5,715 bases of DNA from CBDUXZ01 sp965371325 [NCBI: uncultured bacterium] (GTDB lineage Bacteria > JAUYMQ01): positions 1 to 5,715 of the forward strand of contig CBDUXZ010000151.1 of the NCBI GenBank assembly GCA_965371325.1, in the 5' to 3' direction. This document shows, in pieces, positions 1-5,715 of this stretch. Under the pieces are notes generated by a model. That model had not been told where the DNA came from. It saw only the letters and a list, made by a program, of their open reading frames with translations, and searched no databases. The first letter of the stretch is position 1. Each line of letters opens with the position of its first letter. The position numbers and the translations under genes are program-made.

Positions 1-1076
1 ATTTCCCGCGCGAAATCAGGATCTTCCAGCAAGGTACTAATCTTATCGGCCAGGATCCGGGGCTGCTTGATCGGAACGAGAAAGCCCGTCTTCCCCTCGC
101 GAACGACTTCCCGGCAGCCCCGGATGTTCGTGGCCACGATCGGTTTGGCCATGGCGGCGGCTTCGAGAAGGCTTCGCGGATACCCTTCCCGGTGCGAGGG
201 GAGCACCACCACATCGGTTGCGGCATAGAGCGCCGGAAGGTCGCGACGAAGTCCAAGGATGTGAAGACGCTCACCGATCTCCGCCGCCACCTTGCTGTGC
301 TTTAAAATCTCCTCGCGTGTCAGAGCATCCCGTTTCTGCCATCGCTCATCGGGTCCGATGAGGAGGAAATGGGCGTCGCTGCGCCGCGCTGCGATCCGCC
401 CTGCCGCTTCTAGAAATTCCAGATGCCCTTTTTCCTTCACCATCCGTCCGACCATGCTGACGACAGACGCCTTCGCCGGAATGCCAAGACGGTTCCGCAT
501 GCGAAGGGCGTCTCCCGGGCCGAAACGCTCCGGATTGAACTGCGACAGGTCGATGCCGTTTCCAAGAAGCTCGAGCTTTCGCGGGGGGCAGAGCCTCTCC
601 TGGATGGCCGTTCGGTAGTCCTCCGGGCTCTGCGTGAACACGAGATCGGAGGAGGCCGCAGCCAGCCGCTCGATGCGTTTGTAGAACGCCTGCTTCCGGC
701 GGGGCATCTCCTGGTGGAAGTAGTAGCCATGCACCGTTGCAACGACATGCGGCACCCGCGCAAGACGCGCCGCCAGGGGTCCGAGCAGATTCAGTTTCGG
801 GTTGTGCGTGTGAACGAGACACGCGCCAGTTTCCCGGAAGTGCCGGGAAAGGCGCGAGATCGTTCCGAGATCCGCCAGGGGATTCAGCTCGCGGCTCGAC
901 TCGAGAACCGTCACGGGAATACCCTCGGCTTCGATTTCGGGAACAAGGGGCCCCGGGCCCGTCACGAGATGGGTGTCGAAGCCGGCCGCCTTGAGAAAGC
1001 GGAGCTGCCCGAGCATGAGAAATCGCCCGAAGAAATCCGTATTGACGACGTGCACGATCCGGGTGGCGCTACCCAT
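1..1076 (-). CDS. Glycosyltransferase family 4 (GT-B fold), 3' end missing
   Basis: Retaining glycosyltransferase that probably moves a sugar from a nucleotide-sugar donor to a lipid-linked glycan at the cytoplasmic face of the membrane. I translated 358 codons by hand with no stop before the left edge. The N-terminal acceptor domain starts with a beta strand (RIVHVVNTDFFGR, from residue 6) and carries HTHNPK (89-94) and VHGYYFH (115-121), a pattern typical of CapM/EpsD-like family 4 enzymes. The C-terminal donor domain has VGRMVKEKGH (209-218), with R211 and K216 at the usual phosphate-binding places, and an E-x7-E pair (E297, E305) in REGYPRSLLEAAAMAKPIV. The usual family length is about 370-390 residues, so only a short C-terminal piece is missing. 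The ATG at 1076-1074 overlaps the amidotransferase stop by 8 nt and has a GAGG-type SD nine bases upstream. Donor and acceptor cannot be told from sequence. Confidence 0.93.
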   Translation of the reverse strand, partial: MGSATRIVHVVNTDFFGRFLMLGQLRFLKAAGFDTHLVTGPGPLVPEIEAEGIPVTVLESSRELNPLADLGTISRLSRHFRETGACLVHTHNPKLNLLGPLAARLARVPHVVATVHGYYFHQEMPRRKQAFYKRIERLAAASSDLVFTQSPEDYRTAIQERLCPPRKLELLGNGIDLSQFNPERFGPGDALRMRNRLGIPAKASVVSMVGRMVKEKGHLEFLEAAGRIAARRSDAHFLLIGPDERWQKRDALTREEILKHSKVAAEIGERLHILGLRRDLPALYAATDVVVLPSHREGYPRSLLEAAAMAKPIVATNIRGCREVVREGKTGFLVPIKQPRILADKISTLLEDPDFARE

Positions 1077-3051
1077 GTGCCCCCCCCTCTTGCCGGCGGA
1101 TCTCCGGGGGGTCATTCATCGCCCGAGACGCACGATGCGCGTCGCCCATGACGCGATCGTGCCATCTGCTGAAAACAAGAAGATTCCAGAGCCGACCCGC
1201 GTGATCTGCACGGCGCGCCTGATGCTCCTCGAGGAGTCGTCTCACCGCATCCGGCCGGAAGATTCCCTGGCGCCTGACCGTTTCCTCACTGAGGGTCTCG
1301 GCAAGAAGTGCTTTCAGATCCCCTCGGAACCATTCTGCAACGGGCAGCTCGAACCCGCGTTTGGGTCGATTTCGGAGCGAAGGCGGGATCAGATCGGCGC
1401 AGGCGTCCACGAGAATGGCTTTTCGCCTCCTGCCCCGGAGCTTCCACTGCGACGGCATCGCAAGCGCCAGAGAGATGACGTTGGGTGCAAGGAATGGTGT
1501 GCGAACCTCCAGGCCGTGCCGCATGCTCATACGATCGACCTTCGTCAGCATGTCCGATGGAAGCGTGTGCCTCAGATCCGTCTCGAGCATGGCCCCGAGA
1601 GAATCGGGCGATCGCGCGGTCCGGTAAAGGCGGACCAGGTTCTCCTCGGGGCTTTCCTCCGCTTCCTGCGCGGCCACTGTCGGCCCGTCGGCGAGGAGAT
1701 CTCTTCTCTGCATTGGGGTGAAGACCTGCATCCACGCGACATGGCGTAGCGCGGGATCGGACTCGAACCGGGAGAGAAACTTGCGGATCCGCCGCAGCGA
1801 TTCGCCCCGTGCGCTTCTGCGATCATCCGGGAGGCTACCGGCCAGCCGCGACAGAGCGCGCCGTAGGCGCGGGGGAACGCGCGCGTAACGCTCAGCGAAG
1901 CTCTCCCCCACGTATTTCCAGTAGCCGGCGAAGAGTTCATCGGCGCCATCGCCGGAAAGCGCCACCTTCACCTGGGACCGGGTGTGCCTGGAGAGAAGCG
2001 AGGTGGGAACCGCCGAGCTGTCCGCGAACGGTTCATCCATCTCCCCGAGCAGCGTCTCGACTTCGCGCAGCGCCTCTCGGGGATCCAGTACGATCTCCGT
2101 ATGGATCGTACCGTGATAGCGCGCGGCTTCACGGGCACAATCGCGCTCGTCAAAGGCCGATTGCCCTTCGAAACCGATGTTGAAGGTACGGAGCGGAGCG
2201 TCCGAGGCGCGTGCAGCCAGGCCGGTGATGATTGTCGAGTCGATTCCCCCCGAGAGAAAAGCCCCGACCGGTACGTCCCCCCGGAGACGCGCGGCTACGG
2301 ATGCTTCGAGGGCAGCGCGAAGGCGGACACGGGCTTCCCCCTGATCCACCGGTGCTTCGGCTGCGCGCCGGGGCGACCAGTAGATCGACTCTTCAATCTT
2401 CCCATCGCCGACATGGAGAATTCTCCCCGGCGGAAGACTTCTCACGCCTCGGAAGATCGTCCGTGGCGCGGGGATGACACTCCAGGCGAGGTAGTGATGT
2501 AACGCCCCCGGATCAAGGTCCAGGGATACCGCCGGATCCCTTGTGAGTGCGCCCAGTTCGGAAGCAAAGAGAAATTCATCTCCTGCCTCTGCAAAGAACA
2601 GAGGCTTCTCCCCGATTCGATCGCGCGCAAGCGTAAGACTGGCGTCGGTAGCGTCCCATATCGCGAACGCGAACATTCCATCAACACGCTGAAGGAATGC
2701 GCTCCCCTCTTCTTCCCAGCCGTGCAGCAGCACCTCGGTATCGGAGCGGGAGCGGAACGGATGCCGTGACGAGAGCTCCCTTCGTAGCGCCTTGTGGTTG
2801 TAGATCTCACCGTTGAAGACGATCGTGAGTCTTCCGTCCTCGTTCGTCATGGGTTGCGCGCCCGCGGGTGTAAGATCCACGATGGAGAGCCGTCGGTGCC
2901 CGAGTTCCACGTGGGGCTCCCCGGGCCTTCGCGTGCGGTTCCGCCAGGCGCCCTTCCCGTCCGGGCCCCGGTGCGAAAGCGCGCGCGTGATACTCTCCAG
3001 ACGGCCCGTTTTGATGGTCCGCGGAGAGAGAATTCCGCTAATCCCGCACAA
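1069..3051 (-). CDS. asnB: Glutamine-hydrolysing asparagine synthase-type amidotransferase
   Basis: 660 residues in two domains. The N-terminal class II glutaminase (about 1-210) would release ammonia from glutamine. The C-terminal ATP-dependent synthetase domain (about 235-640) would activate a carboxylate by adenylation and amidate it. All expected active-site residues are visible: nucleophile Cys2 in MCGISGI, R54 in HRRLSIVDL, N80-G81-E82 in NGEIYNH, D104 in SDTEV, the PP-loop SGGIDS at 267-272, the SGDGADELFAGY block at 366-377, and DRMSMRHGLEVRTPFL at 506-521. The start is TTG (3051-3049). It is fixed because Cys2 must become the N-terminus after methionine removal, and GGAGGGG lies six bases upstream. 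It overlaps the upstream glycosyltransferase by 14 nt and the downstream one by 8 nt. It is longer than E. coli AsnB (554) but close to AsnB-like proteins of polysaccharide loci. The substrate may be aspartate or a sugar uronate; context favours a glycan role but does not prove it. The last ~25 residues are Arg-rich and outside the recognisable domain. Confidence 0.95.
   Translation of the reverse strand: MCGISGILSPRTIKTGRLESITRALSHRGPDGKGAWRNRTRRPGEPHVELGHRRLSIVDLTPAGAQPMTNEDGRLTIVFNGEIYNHKALRRELSSRHPFRSRSDTEVLLHGWEEEGSAFLQRVDGMFAFAIWDATDASLTLARDRIGEKPLFFAEAGDEFLFASELGALTRDPAVSLDLDPGALHHYLAWSVIPAPRTIFRGVRSLPPGRILHVGDGKIEESIYWSPRRAAEAPVDQGEARVRLRAALEASVAARLRGDVPVGAFLSGGIDSTIITGLAARASDAPLRTFNIGFEGQSAFDERDCAREAARYHGTIHTEIVLDPREALREVETLLGEMDEPFADSSAVPTSLLSRHTRSQVKVALSGDGADELFAGYWKYVGESFAERYARVPPRLRRALSRLAGSLPDDRRSARGESLRRIRKFLSRFESDPALRHVAWMQVFTPMQRRDLLADGPTVAAQEAEESPEENLVRLYRTARSPDSLGAMLETDLRHTLPSDMLTKVDRMSMRHGLEVRTPFLAPNVISLALAMPSQWKLRGRRRKAILVDACADLIPPSLRNRPKRGFELPVAEWFRGDLKALLAETLSEETVRRQGIFRPDAVRRLLEEHQARRADHAGRLWNLLVFSRWHDRVMGDAHRASRAMNDPPEIRRQEGGAHG
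1080..1089 (-). promoter_or_regulatory. Shine-Dalgarno site with G8 run before the left-edge glycosyltransferase
   Basis: GAGG followed by further G, in all GA plus eight G on the minus strand, ending three bases before the ATG at 1076. GAGG lies nine bases from the start, an acceptable spacing. The same bases encode Glu-Gly-Gly near the amidotransferase C-terminus. Confidence 0.6.
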
Positions 3052-4177
3052 GGAAAGCCCCTCCGTTACGGTCGAGAAGCTCCCGGTAGATGAGCACTGT
3101 CTTCTCGATCATGGTTTCCAGATCAAAACGCTCGGTTACGCGTTCGCGTCCCTGTTTGCCCAGCGCATGTGCGTACTCGGGTTTTCTGAGAAGATCGATG
3201 ATCGCCTCGGCCATGGCGCGTGGGTTGCCCTGGGGAACCACGAGGCCCGTCTGTTCGTGCTCCACGACTTCCGTCGTCCCGCCCACATCGGTCGCGACAA
3301 CCGGAACGGCGCACGCCATCGCCTCGAGTGCCGAGACCGGAACGCCCTCCTGCCAGCTTGGAAGCACAACCACGTCACAGGCTGGAATGATCCGGTCGAC
3401 ATCATCGCGGGAACCGGCCAGCGTGACACAGTCGGATAAGCCTCCCCGCGCGATCTTTTGCGTGATCCTCTCCCGAAGCGGACCATCCCCCACAACCAGG
3501 AGGCGCGCTTCGCCAACCGCGCGTAGAACGAGCGGCATTGCCTCGAGGAGCACCTCGTGCCCCTTTTCGGGACGAAGGCCGGCGATAACGCCGATGACAG
3601 GCCCCCGGGGGGGAAGCGCAAGCGTGCTCTCCGCATAGGCCCGGTCCTTCTCCGGACGAAAACGGTTGGTGTCAACGCCGTTATGGATGAGCGCGATTCG
3701 TGATTCGGGAACAGCGGCGTGTACACGGAGCATCCGCGCTACGGTCTCCCCCACGGCAATCACCCGATCCGCCATGTGCAGCGAAACGCGATTGGCGAGC
3801 GCCATGGTTCGCGATCGCGTCTCCCAGGTGAGCGTGTTGTGCTGGGTATGCACCACGGCTCGAACGCCGGTGAGCCTGGCGAGGGCTCTTCCGAGGAGAC
3901 CCGCGTGGAAAAGGTGTGTGTGGACGAGATCGAAGCGCCCCTCGGCGAGCAGTTGGCGGAGGCGGAGTACCCCCTTGAGGGCCCGCCCGCGATCCAGCCG
4001 AAGTTGCATAACCCGCGCACCGAGGGCTGCGAAGGCGGGGGCCAGAGTTCCTGGTCCCTTCAGGAAGGCCACGGTGAGATCGCAGCGAGGCGCCAAATCC
4101 CCCGCCAGCGCCAGGATCATCTGCTCCGCCCCGCCCGGCTCCAGGCAGGTTGTGAGCTGGAGGATGCGGGGCTTCAC
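3038..4177 (-). CDS. Glycosyltransferase family 4 (GT-B fold)
   Basis: Complete 379-residue enzyme, the usual length for the family, expected to add one sugar to a membrane-bound glycan precursor from the cytosol. Motifs in order: GGAEQ at 15-19, the glycine-rich donor/acceptor loop; HTHLFHAGLLGR at 86-97; HTQHNTLTW at 110-118; HNGVDTNRF at 165-173; GLRPEKGH at 200-207 with R202 and K205 at the donor-phosphate positions; VVGDGPLRE at 228-236; and the E-x7-E pair E277/E285 in QEGVPVSALEAMACAVPVVATDVGG. No signal peptide or membrane helix is seen. The start is GTG (4177-4175), sharing the four-base GTGA junction with the deacetylase stop, with GGAGAG six bases upstream. The 3' end overlaps the amidotransferase by 14 nt, so the two are probably translationally coupled. 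It is clearly a different family-4 subgroup from both other glycosyltransferases here. Which sugar it uses is unknown. Confidence 0.95.
   Translation of the reverse strand: MKPRILQLTTCLEPGGAEQMILALAGDLAPRCDLTVAFLKGPGTLAPAFAALGARVMQLRLDRGRALKGVLRLRQLLAEGRFDLVHTHLFHAGLLGRALARLTGVRAVVHTQHNTLTWETRSRTMALANRVSLHMADRVIAVGETVARMLRVHAAVPESRIALIHNGVDTNRFRPEKDRAYAESTLALPPRGPVIGVIAGLRPEKGHEVLLEAMPLVLRAVGEARLLVVGDGPLRERITQKIARGGLSDCVTLAGSRDDVDRIIPACDVVVLPSWQEGVPVSALEAMACAVPVVATDVGGTTEVVEHEQTGLVVPQGNPRAMAEAIIDLLRKPEYAHALGKQGRERVTERFDLETMIEKTVLIYRELLDRNGGAFLVRD
3058..3064 (-). promoter_or_regulatory. Shine-Dalgarno site for the TTG-started amidotransferase
   Basis: GGAGGGG read on the minus strand, six bases before the TTG start at 3051, lying in the last codons of the upstream glycosyltransferase. 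It is the strongest SD match in the window, which may offset the weak TTG codon, and it supports this start together with the required Cys2. Confidence 0.8.
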
Positions 4178-4953
4178 GGGATGCTCTCCGCGCCTGCGCG
4201 GCGGCCAAGAAACGCCCGGCCGGCCGCGCGTAACCCTTCGAATGACGGCCCTCTATGCAGGCTTCGCCCCAGGGGGGAGATTTTGAATCGAAACTCCTTC
4301 CAGCCCGTGTGCCGGTAGACCCCGAGGCGTGGCAACTCGAAGACGTCCGTCCCCTCCCCCTCCGTGCTGCAGGCATGCGTGTAGCCGGCGCGATCCACGA
4401 GCGCTCGTACCCAGGCCGTTGTGCGCGAGTAGGGATAACAGAAGGAGTTCACGGGGACTCCTAGGCGCTCTTCGAGGCGCTCGCGGCTGCCGTGAATCTC
4501 TTGCCACGCCACCTCTTCGGGAAGGCGTGTAAGGTCGAGGTGGGCATTCGTGTGGGAGCCGAAATGGACGAGACCCTCGGCCGCCATCTCCTCTACCATC
4601 TCCCATGTGAGCGCCCGGCTCTGGGTTGGATCGCCAAGCCGGTCCCAGGGAAACGGGCGCTCGGTCCCGATGTAATCGAGGGCGAGAAATATCGTCGCGG
4701 GAGCGTTGAGTTCCTTCAGGATCGGGTAGGCTATCTCGAAGTTGTCGCGATAGCCGTCATCGAAGGTGATGGCAGCCACGGGCGAGGGAAAATCGCGTAG
4801 CCCTGTCGCCACACCCTGCGCGATGGCCTTCAGGGGAACGATCATGTACCCGCGATCGATAAGCCATTTGATCTGCCGCCTGAAGCCTTCCGAAGAGACG
4901 CTCAGTGTGTCGTCACGGTGGTCGCTGATGCTGTGGTATTCGAGAACTAGCAT
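4174..4953 (-). CDS. Polysaccharide deacetylase (NodB / carbohydrate esterase 4)
   Basis: 259-residue metal-dependent deacetylase that would hydrolyse N-acetyl (or O-acetyl) groups from a sugar. Visible motifs: the early YHSIS at 6-10 common in this family; motif 1 TFDDGYRDN at 63-71 with presumed catalytic base D65 and metal ligand D66; motif 2 GSHTNAH at 132-138 with metal ligands H134 and H138; motif 3 FCYPY at 171-175; then VDRAGY (186-191) and a late LGVYRH (210-215) where the family's last histidine may lie. The open frame continues upstream to 5160, but I place the start at the ATG at 4953. The conserved domain begins there, GGGAG sits six bases upstream, and an earlier start would overlap the previous gene by about 200 nt. 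With this start there is no signal peptide or membrane segment, so it should act in the cytosol on a lipid-linked or nucleotide-linked sugar. It follows the upstream glycosyltransferase after one base and overlaps the next by four. Confidence 0.93.
   Translation of the reverse strand: MLVLEYHSISDHRDDTLSVSSEGFRRQIKWLIDRGYMIVPLKAIAQGVATGLRDFPSPVAAITFDDGYRDNFEIAYPILKELNAPATIFLALDYIGTERPFPWDRLGDPTQSRALTWEMVEEMAAEGLVHFGSHTNAHLDLTRLPEEVAWQEIHGSRERLEERLGVPVNSFCYPYSRTTAWVRALVDRAGYTHACSTEGEGTDVFELPRLGVYRHTGWKEFRFKISPLGRSLHRGPSFEGLRAAGRAFLGRRAGAESIP
4184..4189 (-). promoter_or_regulatory. Shine-Dalgarno site for the 379-residue glycosyltransferase
   Basis: GGAGAG on the minus strand, six bases before the GTG start at 4177 and inside the 3' end of the deacetylase. 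It supports GTG as the start at the GTGA overlap. Confidence 0.65.
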
Positions 4954-4954
4954 T

Positions 4955-5715
4955 CTATGCTCCCATCCCACTGGCGGTCCCGCCCGGTTTCCCTCGAGCG
5001 CCAGCCTGCCGGATCGCCATAGCCAGCCTGGGCGCGGAGATGCGGACGTCGTACTCTGAAACGATGGTGGCGCGCCCTTCCTGTGCAAGCCGGGCGCCAA
5101 GCCTGGGCTCGCGCGCCAGTGCGAGGAGCCCGGCCACCCAGGCTTCCGTGCTGCCGGCAAGGAGGCCGTTCACACCGTGTTTGATGATGTCGGCGTTGGC
5201 GCCCACCGGACTTGCCACGGCGGGAATACCGCAGGCCATGTACTGGAGAAGCTTCGTGGCCGACTTCCCCCGAGACCAGCGATCATCAGAGAGAGGCATG
5301 ATACCGACATCAAAGCCGCGCACGGCGGCCACCTCGCTCTCCTCGGTCCAGGGGAGAGTTTCCACTTCAACGCCCGGTGCGATCGATGAGAGCTTTTGCG
5401 CGAGGCCGTCGGCGGCGCCGACGGCGCGGAGGACGCAGGGCGTCTCCCGCGAAACGTGAGAGAGAGCTGGCGCTAGTCCTTCGAGGTATCCCGTCGTTCC
5501 GGGACTGCCGATCCATCCAATGACGAAGCGGCGATCGGTACGGGGTTCATCTCGCCCGGCCACGCCCGGACTCCAGCGCTCCGTATCGATGGAGGTGGGG
5601 ATCACCATGGCTTGCGCGCCGAGGCGCGCCACCTCATCGCGAAGATACCGGTTGGCGACAACCACCTGCCCCGCGATACGGACGAGCCGCGCAAGCTTCT
5701 CCCGATCCCAGAGGA
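4955..5715 (-). CDS. Glycosyltransferase (family 4-like), 5' end missing
   Basis: C-terminal 252 residues of a glycosyltransferase that continues beyond the right edge. The open frame runs through the edge (LWDREKLARLVRIAG) and joins a typical linker, VVVANRYLRDEVARLG, then IPTSIDTERW (fragment 38-47), FVIGWIGSPGT (63-73) and the donor-site block GKSATKLLQYMACGIP (149-164). About 120-150 N-terminal residues, the acceptor domain, are absent. The GTG at 5665 is an internal codon, not the start. Unlike the other two glycosyltransferases, the E-x7-E pair is not present: the aligned places hold G149 and Q157. From memory, a subgroup with G-K-x-x-x-K-x-L-Q-Y-M-A has this form, so I read it as a subgroup trait rather than damage. 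The C-terminal tail is Gly/Ala-rich, and its last codons contain the SD of the deacetylase. The stop is TAG at 4957-4955. Specificity is unknown; role in the same glycan pathway is inferred from position. Confidence 0.9.
   Translation of the reverse strand, partial: LWDREKLARLVRIAGQVVVANRYLRDEVARLGAQAMVIPTSIDTERWSPGVAGRDEPRTDRRFVIGWIGSPGTTGYLEGLAPALSHVSRETPCVLRAVGAADGLAQKLSSIAPGVEVETLPWTEESEVAAVRGFDVGIMPLSDDRWSRGKSATKLLQYMACGIPAVASPVGANADIIKHGVNGLLAGSTEAWVAGLLALAREPRLGARLAQEGRATIVSEYDVRISAPRLAMAIRQAGARGKPGGTASGMGA
4960..4964 (-). promoter_or_regulatory. Shine-Dalgarno site deciding the deacetylase start
   Basis: GGGAG on the minus strand, six bases before the ATG at 4953 and overlapping the last sense codons of the upstream glycosyltransferase. 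It favours the 259-residue start over the longer open frame from 5160. Confidence 0.7.
5405..5425. repeat. Perfect 9-bp inverted repeat, 3-base loop, inside a CDS
   Basis: GCCGTCGGC and its exact reverse complement GCCGACGGC flank three bases (GGC on the plus strand). The mRNA could form an all-GC-rich hairpin within the codons for AVGAADG of the right-edge glycosyltransferase. No T run follows on either strand, so it is not a normal intrinsic terminator. It may simply reflect Ala/Gly codon choice in GC-rich DNA. Confidence 0.5.

Noticed and set aside
947-960. GGGGCCCC/GGGCCC palindromic run as a regulatory hairpin or terminator.
   Set aside because: Too short, no T run, and fully explained by Thr-Gly-Pro-Gly-Pro codons of the left-edge glycosyltransferase.
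423-1749. Long plus-strand open frames (242 residues at 423-1151, 258 residues at 973-1749) antisense to the operon.
   Set aside because: Their translations are Arg/Pro/Ser-rich with no recognisable domain, while the minus strand encodes well-known families. They arise from strong GC bias.
1984-2502. Plus-strand open frame of 172 residues opposite the amidotransferase.
   Set aside because: No domain or family motif, and it lies wholly over the glutaminase and PP-loop codons of a confident gene.
3602-3613. C5G7 run (C7G5-like on the coding side) as a second slippage site.
   Set aside because: It sits in the middle of the glycosyltransferase in Pro-Pro-Arg-Gly codons; a slip would only truncate the protein and nothing suggests a programmed role.
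4954-5160. Longer start for the deacetylase, giving a 328-residue protein.
   Set aside because: The extra 69 residues are low in recognisable structure, overlap the upstream glycosyltransferase by about 200 nt, and the ATG at 4953 has a good SD and begins at the conserved domain.
4955-5665. GTG at 5665 as the start of the right-edge glycosyltransferase.
   Set aside because: The same frame stays open to the window edge with family-like sequence upstream, and a start there would omit the whole acceptor domain.
1-5715. tRNA, rRNA, CRISPR, transposase, phage or toxin-antitoxin content.
   Set aside because: The whole window is accounted for by five glycan-pathway coding regions; no repeats, terminal inverted repeats or RNA-like segments were seen.

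Overview
This window is a gapless block of five protein-coding genes, all on the minus strand. It is part of a surface- or exopolysaccharide biosynthesis locus. In transcription order (right to left) it holds: a family-4 type glycosyltransferase whose 5' end lies beyond the right edge (4955-5715); a NodB-type polysaccharide deacetylase (4174-4953); a second glycosyltransferase (3038-4177); a glutamine-dependent asparagine synthase-like amidotransferase (1069-3051); and a third glycosyltransferase that runs off the left edge (1-1076). Only one base (4954) is non-coding. The junctions are a 1-nt gap and overlaps of 4, 14 and 8 nt. All five genes are therefore read as one operon with translational coupling, and no internal promoter, terminator, RNA gene, mobile element or CRISPR is visible.

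The DNA is GC-rich with strongly G/C-ending codons. Start codons are mixed (ATG twice, GTG once, TTG once), and Shine-Dalgarno-like purine runs sit inside the 3' end of each preceding gene. This fits a high-GC bacterium using ordinary SD-led initiation, but nothing here fixes the phylum. Many antisense open frames on the plus strand are shadows of the GC-rich coding frames.

Functionally, the three glycosyltransferases would add sugars to a growing lipid-linked oligosaccharide. The deacetylase has no signal peptide and would remove N- or O-acetyl groups in the cytosol. The AsnB-like enzyme could supply amide nitrogen, either as asparagine or, as known for relatives in O-antigen loci, by amidating a sugar carboxylate. 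No initiating transferase, flippase, polymerase or export gene is in the window, so the final glycan and its location cannot be determined.

I do not see a clearly new system. The points most worth checking are the TTG start of the amidotransferase, the G8 tract at which loss of one base would fuse the amidotransferase to the next glycosyltransferase, the cytosolic deacetylase paired with an amidotransferase, and the non-canonical donor-site motif of the first glycosyltransferase.
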